From assembly GCA_003139735.1 (NCBI GenBank), contig PLGA01000570.1, forward strand, positions 562 to 6,714: 6,153 nucleotides of DNA. Reading direction: 5' to 3'. Below are positions 1-6,141 of this stretch, piece after piece (positions within the stretch are counted from its first letter, which is position 1; the number at the start of each line of letters is the position of its first letter). A program made the position numbers and the translations under genes. Under the pieces are notes generated by a model that saw only the letters and a list, made by a program, of their open reading frames with translations, did no database searches and was not told the DNA's origin. The DNA is from Bryobacterales bacterium (GTDB lineage: Bacteria; Acidobacteriota; Terriglobia; Bryobacterales; Bryobacteraceae).

Positions 1-29
1 GCCAGGAGGCCCGCCCCACTTAATTAATC

Positions 30-515
30 CTACTCCCCTGCCGTTGCAGGGGTGAGCAGCCACTTCAGAACGGCTTTGGGCTGGGGGCCGAAGCGGTCGC
101 AATCCACGCGCAGCAGGGCGGCTTTTTTCATATCCACCTGGAGCGCGGGGACGCCCAGCAGGAAGGCGGCGAGGGAGCTCATCAGCGGCTCGTGGCTGGC
201 CAGCAGAACGGAGCTTTCCGATTTGTGCGCGCGGATCTCTTCCCACGCGTCGTAGGGCGAGGCGTTCGGAACCAGCGCCTCCGAGCGCTCGATTTCGCCG
301 CCGAAGGCAAGCGCTTCCTTGGCCACGGCCGCCGTCTCCATGGCGCGGCGATAGGGACTCGAGAGGATGGCGGAGGGTTTCACACCGGCCCCGCGCGCCC
401 GCTCGAGAACGCGGCGCAGCTTGTCGCGCCCTTCCTCCGTGAGCGCGCGCTCGGCATCCGGCTGCCCGTGCCGAGCAGTCTCGGCGATGGCGTGGCGCAG
501 AAGGTAGATCTCCAT
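30..515 (-). CDS. sixA: SixA-type phosphohistidine phosphatase (histidine phosphatase superfamily)
   Basis: The product is a 161-residue protein of the RHG/histidine phosphatase superfamily. SixA enzymes remove phosphate from phosphohistidine, for example on histidine-phosphotransfer domains or PTS proteins, in the cytoplasm. Seen: the N-terminal catalytic LLRHA motif with Arg7 and His8 (the phosphate-accepting histidine), LTEEGR at 25-30, SSPYRRA at 52-58 supplying a phosphate-binding arginine, and a second histidine in SHEP at 107-110. The total length matches Escherichia coli SixA as I remember it. There is no signal peptide or membrane segment. The ATG at 515-513 overlaps the stop of the upstream kinase as TGATG, with no strong Shine-Dalgarno, so translation is probably coupled. 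The stop is TAG, followed by the palindrome TTAATTAA at 20-27 and no obvious hairpin terminator. The true substrate is unknown: small RHG phosphatases also act on sugars and nucleotides. Confidence 0.9.
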   Translation of the reverse strand: MEIYLLRHAIAETARHGQPDAERALTEEGRDKLRRVLERARGAGVKPSAILSSPYRRAMETAAVAKEALAFGGEIERSEALVPNASPYDAWEEIRAHKSESSVLLASHEPLMSSLAAFLLGVPALQVDMKKAALLRVDCDRFGPQPKAVLKWLLTPATAGE

Positions 516-1261
516 CAGATGGCTGCTTTCACCGCGGTACGGCTCGGCCGCCGGCGGCGGGAGTCCCGCGGCAAGAACCGCGAAATGCGCCGCCGCAGCT
601 CGGCGAAGATGCGCAAGACCGGCTGGTCGGCGTCGATCACCGTGAATTCGTAGGGCTTGACCATGGAATCGAGCGCACGAATCAGCCGCGCCTGATAGCG
701 GATGAAGCTATCGTACTTGTCGGGACCGAAGCGCAGGTCCATGCCGCTTTCCCAGAAATCGAACGCGCCCCGGCCCAGCACCACGCGCGAAACCAGGGTC
801 TCCACTTCCGCGCGCAGGTAATAGGTGGCGTGCGGGACCAGCGCGAAACCGGCGGCCTGTTCGATCCAGCGGCGGTCCTCATTGCGCGCGATGGCCCGCG
901 CCATGATGGAGTATATATAGCGGTCGATGAGGACCACGAACCCGGCGCGCAAGGCGGGCATGATTTCGTTTTCCAGACGGTCGGCGAAATCCGTGGTGTA
1001 GAACAGGGTCATGGTGATGGGGCCGAGGGTGTTGCCTTCCTTGGCCATCTTGATGCCCTTGCCCGCCAGCGCCGAACGGGCCATCCCGGTATCGAGCACG
1101 GCGTGGCCTTCGCGTTCCAGCCACTGGCGCAACAGGGCGACCTGGGTGGTGCGGCCCACGGCGTCGGGGCCTTCAATGACGATCAGTTTGCCCTGAAGCT
1201 CGGAGAGATCGACGCCGGGAAGCGGCTCGCTATAGAACTGCAGCGGTTGTCGTTTAAGCAC
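515..1261 (-). CDS. Thymidylate-kinase-like P-loop protein with Arg in Walker A
   Basis: A 248-residue paralogue of the gene just upstream, in the dTMP kinase fold family (phosphorylation of dTMP or a related substrate by ATP). Seen: strand GKLIVIEG leads into a Walker A loop at 31-39 reading GPDAVGRTT, so the usual lysine is Arg37. TDFADR is at 90-95, the DRY motif at 113-115 and FWESGMDL at 169-176 in the region equivalent to the lid; the tail is basic (RDSRRRRPSR at 232-241). The start is GTG at 1261-1259. It has a strong ribosome site GGAAGGAG six bases upstream and overlaps the preceding stop as GTGCTTAA. An in-frame ATG at 1306 would give 263 residues but lies deep inside the upstream gene. 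The C-terminus abuts sixA by a one-base overlap. I infer either a nucleotide kinase of altered activity or a regulatory, pseudoenzyme partner. Retained length and motifs argue against decay. Confidence 0.85.
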   Translation of the reverse strand: MLKRQPLQFYSEPLPGVDLSELQGKLIVIEGPDAVGRTTQVALLRQWLEREGHAVLDTGMARSALAGKGIKMAKEGNTLGPITMTLFYTTDFADRLENEIMPALRAGFVVLIDRYIYSIMARAIARNEDRRWIEQAAGFALVPHATYYLRAEVETLVSRVVLGRGAFDFWESGMDLRFGPDKYDSFIRYQARLIRALDSMVKPYEFTVIDADQPVLRIFAELRRRISRFLPRDSRRRRPSRTAVKAAI

Positions 1262-1964
1262 CGGCGGCTCCTTCCGGCGGCACGCGCAGCACGCCGTTTT
1301 CGGCATCGGCGCCCAGTTCGCGGGTCACGATCTCACGCATCTGGCGCTGCTGTTCTTCGATGGGCAGCGAGGCGTCGATGATGTGGAACCCGACTTCCTG
1401 CGCCATGGCTTCGTACTCGTCGAGGATGCGGCCCTGGAAAATGCGGAAGCTCTCCTCGACGTCGCGCGCCAATCCCAGGTCCATGCCCGCCTCATAGTAT
1501 TTCAGGGCGTCGCGCCCGCCCAGGATGCGGCCCAGCGCCACGTCCAGCGGCACGCGGAAATAGAAGGCGATGTTGGGATGAATGGCGAAGCGGTAGAGGT
1601 TGCGCACCCACCGGCGGCCCACGCCGCGCGCCACGTCGCGAGCGAAAGCCGTATACGCGTAGCGATCCGCGCACACGATGGCGCCCGATTTCACCAGCGG
1701 CAGGATGTAGCTTTCCATGCGGTCCGCGAAATCCGTGGCGTGGATCAGGCTGAAGGTGGTGGGCGTGAACATCTCCTTCCTCTTGCCGCGCCTGGTGGCC
1801 TGCCTCACCAGCGGCGAGGAGTTCCATTCGCTGAAGGCCACGGCGTAACCGCACGACCGCAGCCAGTGGCTCAGAAGGGATATCTGAGTGGATTTACCGG
1901 AACCGTCGATGCCCTCCACGACAATTAGCTTGCCGCGGTACCGGTTGGGCTTGAAAAGAGGCAT
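1254..1964 (-). CDS. Thymidylate-kinase-like P-loop nucleotide kinase (canonical Walker A)
   Basis: A 236-residue protein of the dTMP kinase family, which transfers the gamma phosphate of ATP to dTMP to make dTDP for DNA synthesis. Seen: GKLIVVEG strand, canonical P-loop GIDGSGKST at 18-26 with Lys24, HATDFADRME at 75-84, DRYAY at 100-104 equivalent to the family's substrate-binding DR motif, and YYEAGMDL at 156-163. The TDFADR segment sits where housekeeping Tmk proteins carry an AARxQ-like stretch, and the DRY region lacks the usual AYQ sequence. It may therefore be a divergent branch and not the housekeeping Tmk, so no symbol is given. It is the first gene of the minus-strand group kinase-kinase-SixA. 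ATG at 1964-1962 is the only sensible start: it lies 18 codons before the P-loop. No good Shine-Dalgarno is seen, and a short leader or leaderless message is possible. The stop TAA overlaps the next start by 8 bases. Confidence 0.87.
   Translation of the reverse strand: MPLFKPNRYRGKLIVVEGIDGSGKSTQISLLSHWLRSCGYAVAFSEWNSSPLVRQATRRGKRKEMFTPTTFSLIHATDFADRMESYILPLVKSGAIVCADRYAYTAFARDVARGVGRRWVRNLYRFAIHPNIAFYFRVPLDVALGRILGGRDALKYYEAGMDLGLARDVEESFRIFQGRILDEYEAMAQEVGFHIIDASLPIEEQQRQMREIVTRELGADAENGVLRVPPEGAAGA
1268..1275 (-). promoter_or_regulatory. Strong ribosome binding site for the second kinase gene
   Basis: On the minus strand the sequence reads GGAAGGAG, then six bases, then GTG at 1261-1259. 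This is the best Shine-Dalgarno in the minus-strand group and decides for the GTG start over the in-frame ATG at 1306. It lies inside the end of the upstream kinase gene, as is usual for coupled genes. Confidence 0.75.
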
Positions 1965-1982
1965 AAGAGAGCGACGCTATGA

Positions 1983-1990
1983 ATATTTTA
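1983..1990 (-). promoter_or_regulatory. Possible -10 region for the minus-strand kinase-sixA operon
   Basis: The minus strand reads TAAAATAT about 20 bases before the ATG at 1964, in a locally AT-rich patch of an otherwise GC-rich window. TAAAAT matches five of six -10 consensus bases. No convincing -35 is found at 16-18 bases (the best is a poor TGGAAC at 2010-2015 with a 19-base spacer). Assignment rests on position and composition only. Confidence 0.3.
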
Positions 1991-2018
1991 CTCCGCCGCC
2001 ATGGTTACCGTTCCATTA

Positions 2019-2047
2019 CAGACCCCGCCATCCGAAAAGCGTATACT
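2019..2047 (+). promoter_or_regulatory. Candidate sigma-70-type promoter for the SPFH gene pair
   Basis: TATACT at 2042-2047 matches five of six -10 consensus bases. At 17 bases upstream, CAGACC (2019-2024) matches only the central GAC of a -35 box. A transcript starting near 2053-2055 would have a leader of about 10 bases, holding the GAGG ribosome site before the ATG at 2064. If real, this promoter rules out translation from the upstream in-frame ATG at 2001 on this transcript. Confidence 0.5.
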
Positions 2048-2054
2048 ATGGCCT

Positions 2055-2058
2055 GAGG
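2055..2058 (+). promoter_or_regulatory. Ribosome binding site deciding the SPFH1 start
   Basis: GAGG lies five bases before the ATG at 2064. The alternative in-frame ATG at 2001 is preceded by a pyrimidine-rich stretch with no Shine-Dalgarno. The 21 codons between them use TTA, ATA and CTA, which are uncommon in the rest of the gene. Confidence 0.55.
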
Positions 2059-2063
2059 CGGCT

Positions 2064-3080
2064 ATGCAGATACTTGTCGGGTCTCTCATCGGGTTGCTGG
2101 CTTGGTTCCTGCTGCGGTTTCTCCTGATGGGAGTGTATACGGTGGACCAGAACGAGCGGGCGGTGAAGACCAGCTTCGGCCGCGCGGAGCGGGTGTCCGG
2201 AAGCAAGACCACGCTCGACGATCCCATCGCGGAGTTCCTCCGCCCGGAGGAGCGCTCGCGTTACAGTTACCCGCAAGTCCGTGTGATCCAACCCGGCGGG
2301 CCGTACTTCAAGATGCCGTGGGAGAGCATCCGCAAGGTCTCCATCGCAACCGTGACCGTGAATATGGCGCTCGACCTGGAGGATCCCCAGGCCAACGATG
2401 GAGGCGCGCGGCTGGAAGCGGTGACCAAGGATCAGCTCAACACCGGACTGAGCGGGCAGATCCGCTACCGCGTGAGCGAGGCCAACCTGTACGCCTTCCT
2501 GTTCGGCATCAAGAAGCCGTTCGTACACGTGATGGCGTATTTCGTCTCGGTGCTGCGGCAGCGGATCGCGAACTTCGAAGCGAAGCCGGTGGCGCTGCCC
2601 ACGGTTTCGGACGGCGCGGCGCCGGCCGCCGAAGCGCCGCTGGCGGGGAGCGAGATGACGGGCGTTTCGATCAACGACCTGCGCAAGAACCTGCCCGACG
2701 TCAACGAATACATGGAGCGCGAATGCAAGGCCACGCCGGCGCGGTACGGGGTGATCTTCGACGCCTCCCTGATCACCGGCATCGACCCGCCGCCCGAAGT
2801 GGAGTCGGCGCTGGCGGCCATCAATACGGCGCACAACCAGGTTTCGAGCGACATCAGCCTGGCGCAGGCGGGGGCGGACCAGCGCGTGGTGCAATCCCGG
2901 CGGGCCGTGGAAATCGAGACGCTCAAAGCGCAGGCCGAGGTGGAGCCGGTTAAGGCACTGGCGGCGGAACTGGCGTCGCTGCACCGGGCCGGGCCGAACG
3001 TGCTCGGCGCGTATCTGCGAAACGTGCGCCTGGCGCTTTACGAGAGGGCGCAACAGGTGTTTCTGGAGGCGGGCAAATGA
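2064..3080 (+). CDS. SPFH/band 7 membrane protein, HflK-like (first of pair)
   Basis: A 338-residue protein from ATG 2064 (359 if begun at 2001). SPFH (stomatin/prohibitin/flotillin/HflKC) proteins form membrane-attached ring or cage oligomers. HflK/HflC do this around the FtsH protease and modulate it. Seen: one N-terminal hydrophobic segment at about 3-23, then GVYTVDQNERAVKTSFGR at 23-40, the typical SPFH opening just after the anchor. A band 7 domain runs to about 260, interrupted by an Ala/Pro-rich low-complexity stretch at about 178-197. A charged, Ala/Glu-rich helical, probably coiled-coil region follows at about 245-305, then a tail at 310-338 (NVLGAYLRN...). The gene overlaps the second SPFH gene by ATGA, and the order matches hflK-hflC. 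Resemblance to true HflK is only at domain level and no ftsH is in the window, so the symbol is left blank. It is probably expressed from the TATACT promoter just upstream. Confidence 0.8.
   Translation: MQILVGSLIGLLAWFLLRFLLMGVYTVDQNERAVKTSFGRAERVSGSKTTLDDPIAEFLRPEERSRYSYPQVRVIQPGGPYFKMPWESIRKVSIATVTVNMALDLEDPQANDGGARLEAVTKDQLNTGLSGQIRYRVSEANLYAFLFGIKKPFVHVMAYFVSVLRQRIANFEAKPVALPTVSDGAAPAAEAPLAGSEMTGVSINDLRKNLPDVNEYMERECKATPARYGVIFDASLITGIDPPPEVESALAAINTAHNQVSSDISLAQAGADQRVVQSRRAVEIETLKAQAEVEPVKALAAELASLHRAGPNVLGAYLRNVRLALYERAQQVFLEAGK
3065..3069 (+). promoter_or_regulatory. Ribosome binding site of the second SPFH gene
   Basis: GGAGG lies seven bases before the ATG at 3077, inside the last codons of the first SPFH gene. 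With the ATGA overlap it supports coupled translation, presumably keeping the two subunits in balance. Confidence 0.7.
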
Positions 3081-4012
3081 GCGGTAATCTGGCGCCATTA
3101 CTCATGGCGGCATTGGCCGCTTTTGTGGGAGCGTTCCTGGCCGAGGCCCTGCTGCTGGGGCTGGCGCGCATCTTCGGGATCTACGCCATCGTGCAGGAGC
3201 GCACTTGCCGCGTCTACATGCTGTTCGGGAAGGTGCTGGGCGTGTTGGACGAGCCGGGCTTGCACTTCCTGCCCGGAAAGCTGGGAGCCTCCGCGCTGGT
3301 GGTCAACTTCCTGGGTTCCTGCTACGTGCTGGATCTCAGGCTCGACCAGGAGTACCTGCGCAGCCAGCCGGTCAATTCCGAGGAAGGCGCGCCCATGGGA
3401 ATCGGCATCTGGTACGAGATGTGGATCGCCGACCCGGTGGCGTTCCTGTTCAAGAACACCGATCCGCGCGGTTCGCTGCGCGCCAACCTCAGCAACGCCA
3501 CGGTGCGGTGTCTGAGCAACATGCCGCTGGCGGAGATGCTGCAGACCCGCCACAACATGAGCCAGACGGTGCGGCAGGAGGTCACCGGAAAGTCGCAGGA
3601 ATGGGGCTACCAGCTTGGGTCGGTGTACATCCGCAAGGTGCACTTCCGCGATGCGGGCATGATTAAGCAGATCGAAGAAAAGGTAGTCAACAGGCTGCGG
3701 CAGGTGACCTCCGCGATCAAGCAGGCGGGCGCCAACCAGGTCAGCGTGATCACCAGTTCGGCGGAGCGGGAAGCCGCCGTGGAGTTCGCCAAGGCGGCCG
3801 CTATCCGTCCCGCGACGCTGGGGCAGGCGTTCCAGGAGATCGCCCGCGAGCCGGCGGTGGCCGAGACGCTGTTTGAGATTCTGGAGGCGCAGCGGATTCT
3901 GGCGGGGAAGGCGCGCATTGCGCTGCTGCCGGGCGGGCCGCACTCGCGGATGCTGGCGAATTTGCTGGCGGCGGACGGCGGCGGGGTTCCGGAGGCGGCG
4001 GCGAAGGGGTGA
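3077..4012 (+). CDS. SPFH/band 7 membrane protein, HflC-like (second of pair)
   Basis: A 311-residue SPFH-domain protein, probably the partner of the preceding one in a hetero-oligomeric membrane complex. Seen: an N-terminal hydrophobic segment at about 7-36, followed by GIYAIVQERTCRVYMLFGK (34-52), the SPFH entry. A LDEPGLHFLPGKLG turn at 57-70 is typical of band 7 strands. The domain core runs to about 195 (GSVYIRKVHFRDAGM at 181-195), then comes a helical part at about 197-245 with SSAEREAAVEFAKAAA, the alternating Ala/Glu pattern common after SPFH domains. The C-terminal tail (280-311) is Gly/Ala-rich. The start ATG has a GGAGG ribosome site and overlaps the previous stop. I see none of the extra motifs that would mark it as canonical HflC, so a role with FtsH is inference. 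Flotillin-like scaffolding is the alternative. Confidence 0.78.
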   Translation: MSGNLAPLLMAALAAFVGAFLAEALLLGLARIFGIYAIVQERTCRVYMLFGKVLGVLDEPGLHFLPGKLGASALVVNFLGSCYVLDLRLDQEYLRSQPVNSEEGAPMGIGIWYEMWIADPVAFLFKNTDPRGSLRANLSNATVRCLSNMPLAEMLQTRHNMSQTVRQEVTGKSQEWGYQLGSVYIRKVHFRDAGMIKQIEEKVVNRLRQVTSAIKQAGANQVSVITSSAEREAAVEFAKAAAIRPATLGQAFQEIAREPAVAETLFEILEAQRILAGKARIALLPGGPHSRMLANLLAADGGGVPEAAAKG

Positions 4013-4019
4013 GGGGAGC

Positions 4020-4459
4020 GTGGGGGCCGAATGGTGGCCCGACTTCGCGCGGGTGATGCCGCTGGCGCGGCGGTTCGGCCTGTGGCTCGCTGCTGCCCGA
4101 TCCGGACGGCCTGCTGCGCGGCGAGGGCAAATCGATTCGGCACGTCCGAATCGCGCAGGCGACGGACCCGATAGCTCGGCGCCTGGCGAATCATCCGTCC
4201 GGCGGCCGTAACGCGACTGAAATCTGGCCGCCGCTGCTCGGCGAGATTGAGCGGCGCTGGCAAGCGCGGTTCGGCGGCGATGAGATCGGGTGCGTGCGCC
4301 GGGCTTTGGAGGGCGTCCTGGAGCAAATCGACTTCGAACTGCCTCACGGCCTGGGCGCCCGGCGCCGGCCCTCAGCCTTTGCCGGCACTACTCTCGCAGG
4401 TGTTATTGGCGTACGCCATCGAGTTCGATCGCGAGTCGCCCACGCCGTTGAACCTGTGA
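4020..4459 (+). pseudogene. Decayed gene in three frames, probable MarR-like regulator remnant
   Basis: No intact frame exists, but three protein-like fragments follow one another in order. Fragment 1 (about 4020-4090, codons from 4020) reads EWWPDFARVMPLARRFGLWL. Fragment 2 (about 4087-4360, one frame on) starts LLPDPDGLLRGEGKSIRHVR and continues through GGRNATEIWPPLLGEIERRW, QARFGGDEIG and ELPHGL. Fragment 3 (about 4360-4459, one further frame on) reads LPALLSQVLLAYAIEFDRES and ends at TGA 4457-4459. From memory, this order of motifs resembles a family of long MarR-like winged-helix regulators in GC-rich soil bacteria. The family name is unverified and the DNA-binding part itself appears lost. 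No start codon or ribosome site is convincing, so the 5' end may also be missing. Alternatives are sequencing indels in an intact gene (truncated at the 3' end), or chance. Chance is unlikely given the smooth joins. Confidence 0.55.
4359..4368. repeat. 10-bp GC palindrome at the second frame break
   Basis: CCGGCGCCGG is a perfect palindrome and partly overlaps a second one, GGGCGCCC at 4353-4360. It sits where fragment 2 of the decayed gene passes to fragment 3 in the next frame. Such sequence is prone to slippage and to sequencing error, so it gives a plausible origin for the shift. Confidence 0.5.
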
Positions 4460-4593
4460 TCCCACAGGGGATAGTGCGGTAGAGCGCCGGCGGGGTCGCG
4501 CAGGAACATCCGGCGGTCGGCGGCTTTAGGGGAGCTTGGCGGGCTTGGCGGATTTATCTTGGCGAACGTCCCGTCTGTCCCCGGTTTAGTAGC
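4460..4593. other. Non-coding spacer before ppx
   Basis: No open frame here resembles a protein and no strong promoter, hairpin terminator or tRNA is seen. A minus-strand frame stays open across it but only as a continuation of the antisense shadow of ppx. The spacer holds one 9-bp tandem repeat. With the decayed gene, it makes 4013-4593 a stretch free of intact genes. Confidence 0.6.
4534..4551. repeat. 9-bp tandem repeat, two copies
   Basis: GCTTGGCGG occurs twice head to tail at 4534-4542 and 4543-4551. An imperfect third copy (TCTTGGCGA) lies at 4557-4565. It is intergenic, about 40 bases before the ppx start. No function can be assigned; replication slippage is the simplest explanation. 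Confidence 0.6.
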
Positions 4594-6135
4594 ATGAGAG
4601 TAGTGCCCCGTTACGCGGCCATCGATATCGGCAGCAACTCCATCCGGATGGAAGCGGCGGAAGTCGCGGCGGGACAACCCACGCGCGTGCTGGCTTCGGA
4701 CCGGGAAGTCACGCGGCTGGGGGAGAGTGTGTTCCGCTCCGGGGCCGTCAGCGAAGAGGCGCTCGCCGCCAGTTGCGCGGTGCTGGCGCGGATGGCCGCG
4801 CTGTATCGCAGACTGGATGTGGTGGGCGTGCGGGCCGTGGCCACCAGCGCGATCCGCGATACGAAGAACCAGACCGACTTCCTGGCCCGCGCCTCGGCCG
4901 CCGCCGGGACGCCCGTGGAAATCATCTCCGGGCGCGAGGAAGCGCGGCTGATTCACCTGGGCGTACAGGGCAGTTGGCCGCAGACCGGCAAGCGCGTGCT
5001 CATCGTGGATATTGGCGGCGGCAGCGCGGAGATCGTCGGCGCCGAAGATGGCCAGTTGAAGGAAGCGTTCTCGCGGCCGTTGGGCGCGGTGCGGCTCAAC
5101 GAGATTTTCTTGAAGAGCGATCCCCCGGCGGCCCGCGAGCTTCGCCAGATGGAGGAATATATCCGGGAAAAGCTGGCCCCGGCCGTGCGCCGTCTGGGGG
5201 CCGTGAAGTGGGACCGGGCGATCGCCACCTCCGCCACCGCCTCGGCCGTGGCGAGCGCGGTGGCCCGCGTGGCGCGATCCAAGCGCGAGGAAATCGACCG
5301 CCTGCGCGTTCCCACCACGGAAGTGCGCCGGCTGCACGGCAAGCTGTCGGAATTGAGCCTGGCGGCCCGCCGCAGGGTGACGGGCATCGGGCCGCGCCGC
5401 GCCGAGATCATCGTGCCAGGCGTCGCCGTGCTGCTCGAGTTTCTGCAGGAGTTCCACCTGCCGGCGGCGTACTACTCGCGGGCAGGCGTGCGTGACGGCA
5501 TCATCGCCGATCTGGCGGCGCGCAACGTGGGCGCGGAGCTTTCGCGCCTCAGCCGCGACCAGCGCATGGAGGTGGAACGCCTGGTCCGCCGGTACAACGT
5601 CCCTCTGGAACACGCACGCCAGGTGGCGCGCATCGCCAGCGCGCTGTTCACGGGACTCGCGCCGCTGCACCAGCTTCCGCCGGCCTCCGGAAGACTGCTG
5701 GAAGCGGCGGCCTACCTGCTGGACGTCGGGCATTTCGTCAGCAGCACGGGCCACCACAAGCACTCGTATTATGTGGTGGCGAATTCGGACCTGGCGGGGT
5801 TCACGGAGCGGGAACGGCTGCTGGTGGCGAGCCTGTGCCGCTATCATCGCAAGTCGCTGCCGGTCCCGGATCACAGCGCGTACCAGGCGCTGGCGCCGGA
5901 GGAGCGGCGCATGCTGCTGATGACCATTCCCCTGCTTCGCCTGGCCGACAATCTGGACCGCGGCCACGAACAGCGCGTGAGCGGCGTGGAATGCCGGCTG
6001 CGCGACGGCGAAGTGACGGTGGAGATTCGCGCGCGCGGCGATATCGACCTGGAGCAGTGGGGCGCGGAGCGCGCGGGCGAGGCGTTCCGTCAATTTTATA
6101 ATCGGACGATCCGCGTGGTGCGGCAGCCGGATTAA
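4594..6135 (+). CDS. ppx: Exopolyphosphatase / pppGpp phosphatase (Ppx/GppA family)
   Basis: A 513-residue cytoplasmic enzyme of the ASKHA fold that releases terminal phosphate from long-chain polyphosphate and/or converts pppGpp to ppGpp. Seen: phosphate-1 motif AIDIGSNSIRM at 9-19; TRLGE at 40-44; ATSAIRDTKN at 83-92; SGREEARL at 112-119, containing the catalytic glutamate; phosphate-2 motif VDIGGGSAEIV at 138-148; and GVRDGI at 298-303 closing the catalytic part. The C-terminal half (about 320-513) is the HD-like helical domain of long Ppx enzymes, with HHKHSYY at 387-393, RYHRK at 416-420 and LLRLADNLDR at 447-456. All key residues look intact and the length equals that of E. coli Ppx as I remember it. 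Ppx and GppA cannot be told apart with certainty here. The ATG at 4594 has no clear Shine-Dalgarno; GTG at 4603 is an alternative start. The transcript may begin in the spacer or continue from the SPFH pair. Confidence 0.92.
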   Translation: MRVVPRYAAIDIGSNSIRMEAAEVAAGQPTRVLASDREVTRLGESVFRSGAVSEEALAASCAVLARMAALYRRLDVVGVRAVATSAIRDTKNQTDFLARASAAAGTPVEIISGREEARLIHLGVQGSWPQTGKRVLIVDIGGGSAEIVGAEDGQLKEAFSRPLGAVRLNEIFLKSDPPAARELRQMEEYIREKLAPAVRRLGAVKWDRAIATSATASAVASAVARVARSKREEIDRLRVPTTEVRRLHGKLSELSLAARRRVTGIGPRRAEIIVPGVAVLLEFLQEFHLPAAYYSRAGVRDGIIADLAARNVGAELSRLSRDQRMEVERLVRRYNVPLEHARQVARIASALFTGLAPLHQLPPASGRLLEAAAYLLDVGHFVSSTGHHKHSYYVVANSDLAGFTERERLLVASLCRYHRKSLPVPDHSAYQALAPEERRMLLMTIPLLRLADNLDRGHEQRVSGVECRLRDGEVTVEIRARGDIDLEQWGAERAGEAFRQFYNRTIRVVRQPD

Positions 6136-6141
6136 TACGCT

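Noticed and set aside
20..27. TTAATTAA palindrome after sixA, considered as a terminator or regulatory site
   Set aside because: An 8-bp AT palindrome cannot form a stable terminator hairpin and no T-run follows a GC stem. It is notable only for its low GC content.
2046..3943. Two long minus-strand open frames (2046-3098 and 3098-3943) opposite the SPFH genes
   Set aside because: Composition is Arg/His/Gln-rich with no domain logic, while the plus strand encodes clear SPFH proteins with ribosome sites and ATGA coupling.
4460..4590. Minus-strand stretch reading MFLRDPAGALPHYPLWD, considered as a gene remnant
   Set aside because: It has no supporting motif, no ribosome site and only joins the antisense shadow of ppx. 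Too little to claim a coding region.
4546..4591. Possible promoter for ppx (TTGGCG boxes with TTTAGT near the start)
   Set aside because: Spacing between boxes is about 20 bases or the -10 match is poor, and the -10 would lie almost on the start codon. Not enough to annotate.
4372..6093. 573-residue open frame on the minus strand opposite ppx
   Set aside because: It is the antisense shadow of a gene with all Ppx/GppA motifs intact. The product is His/Arg/Ala-rich without recognisable domains, which is typical of high-GC antisense frames.
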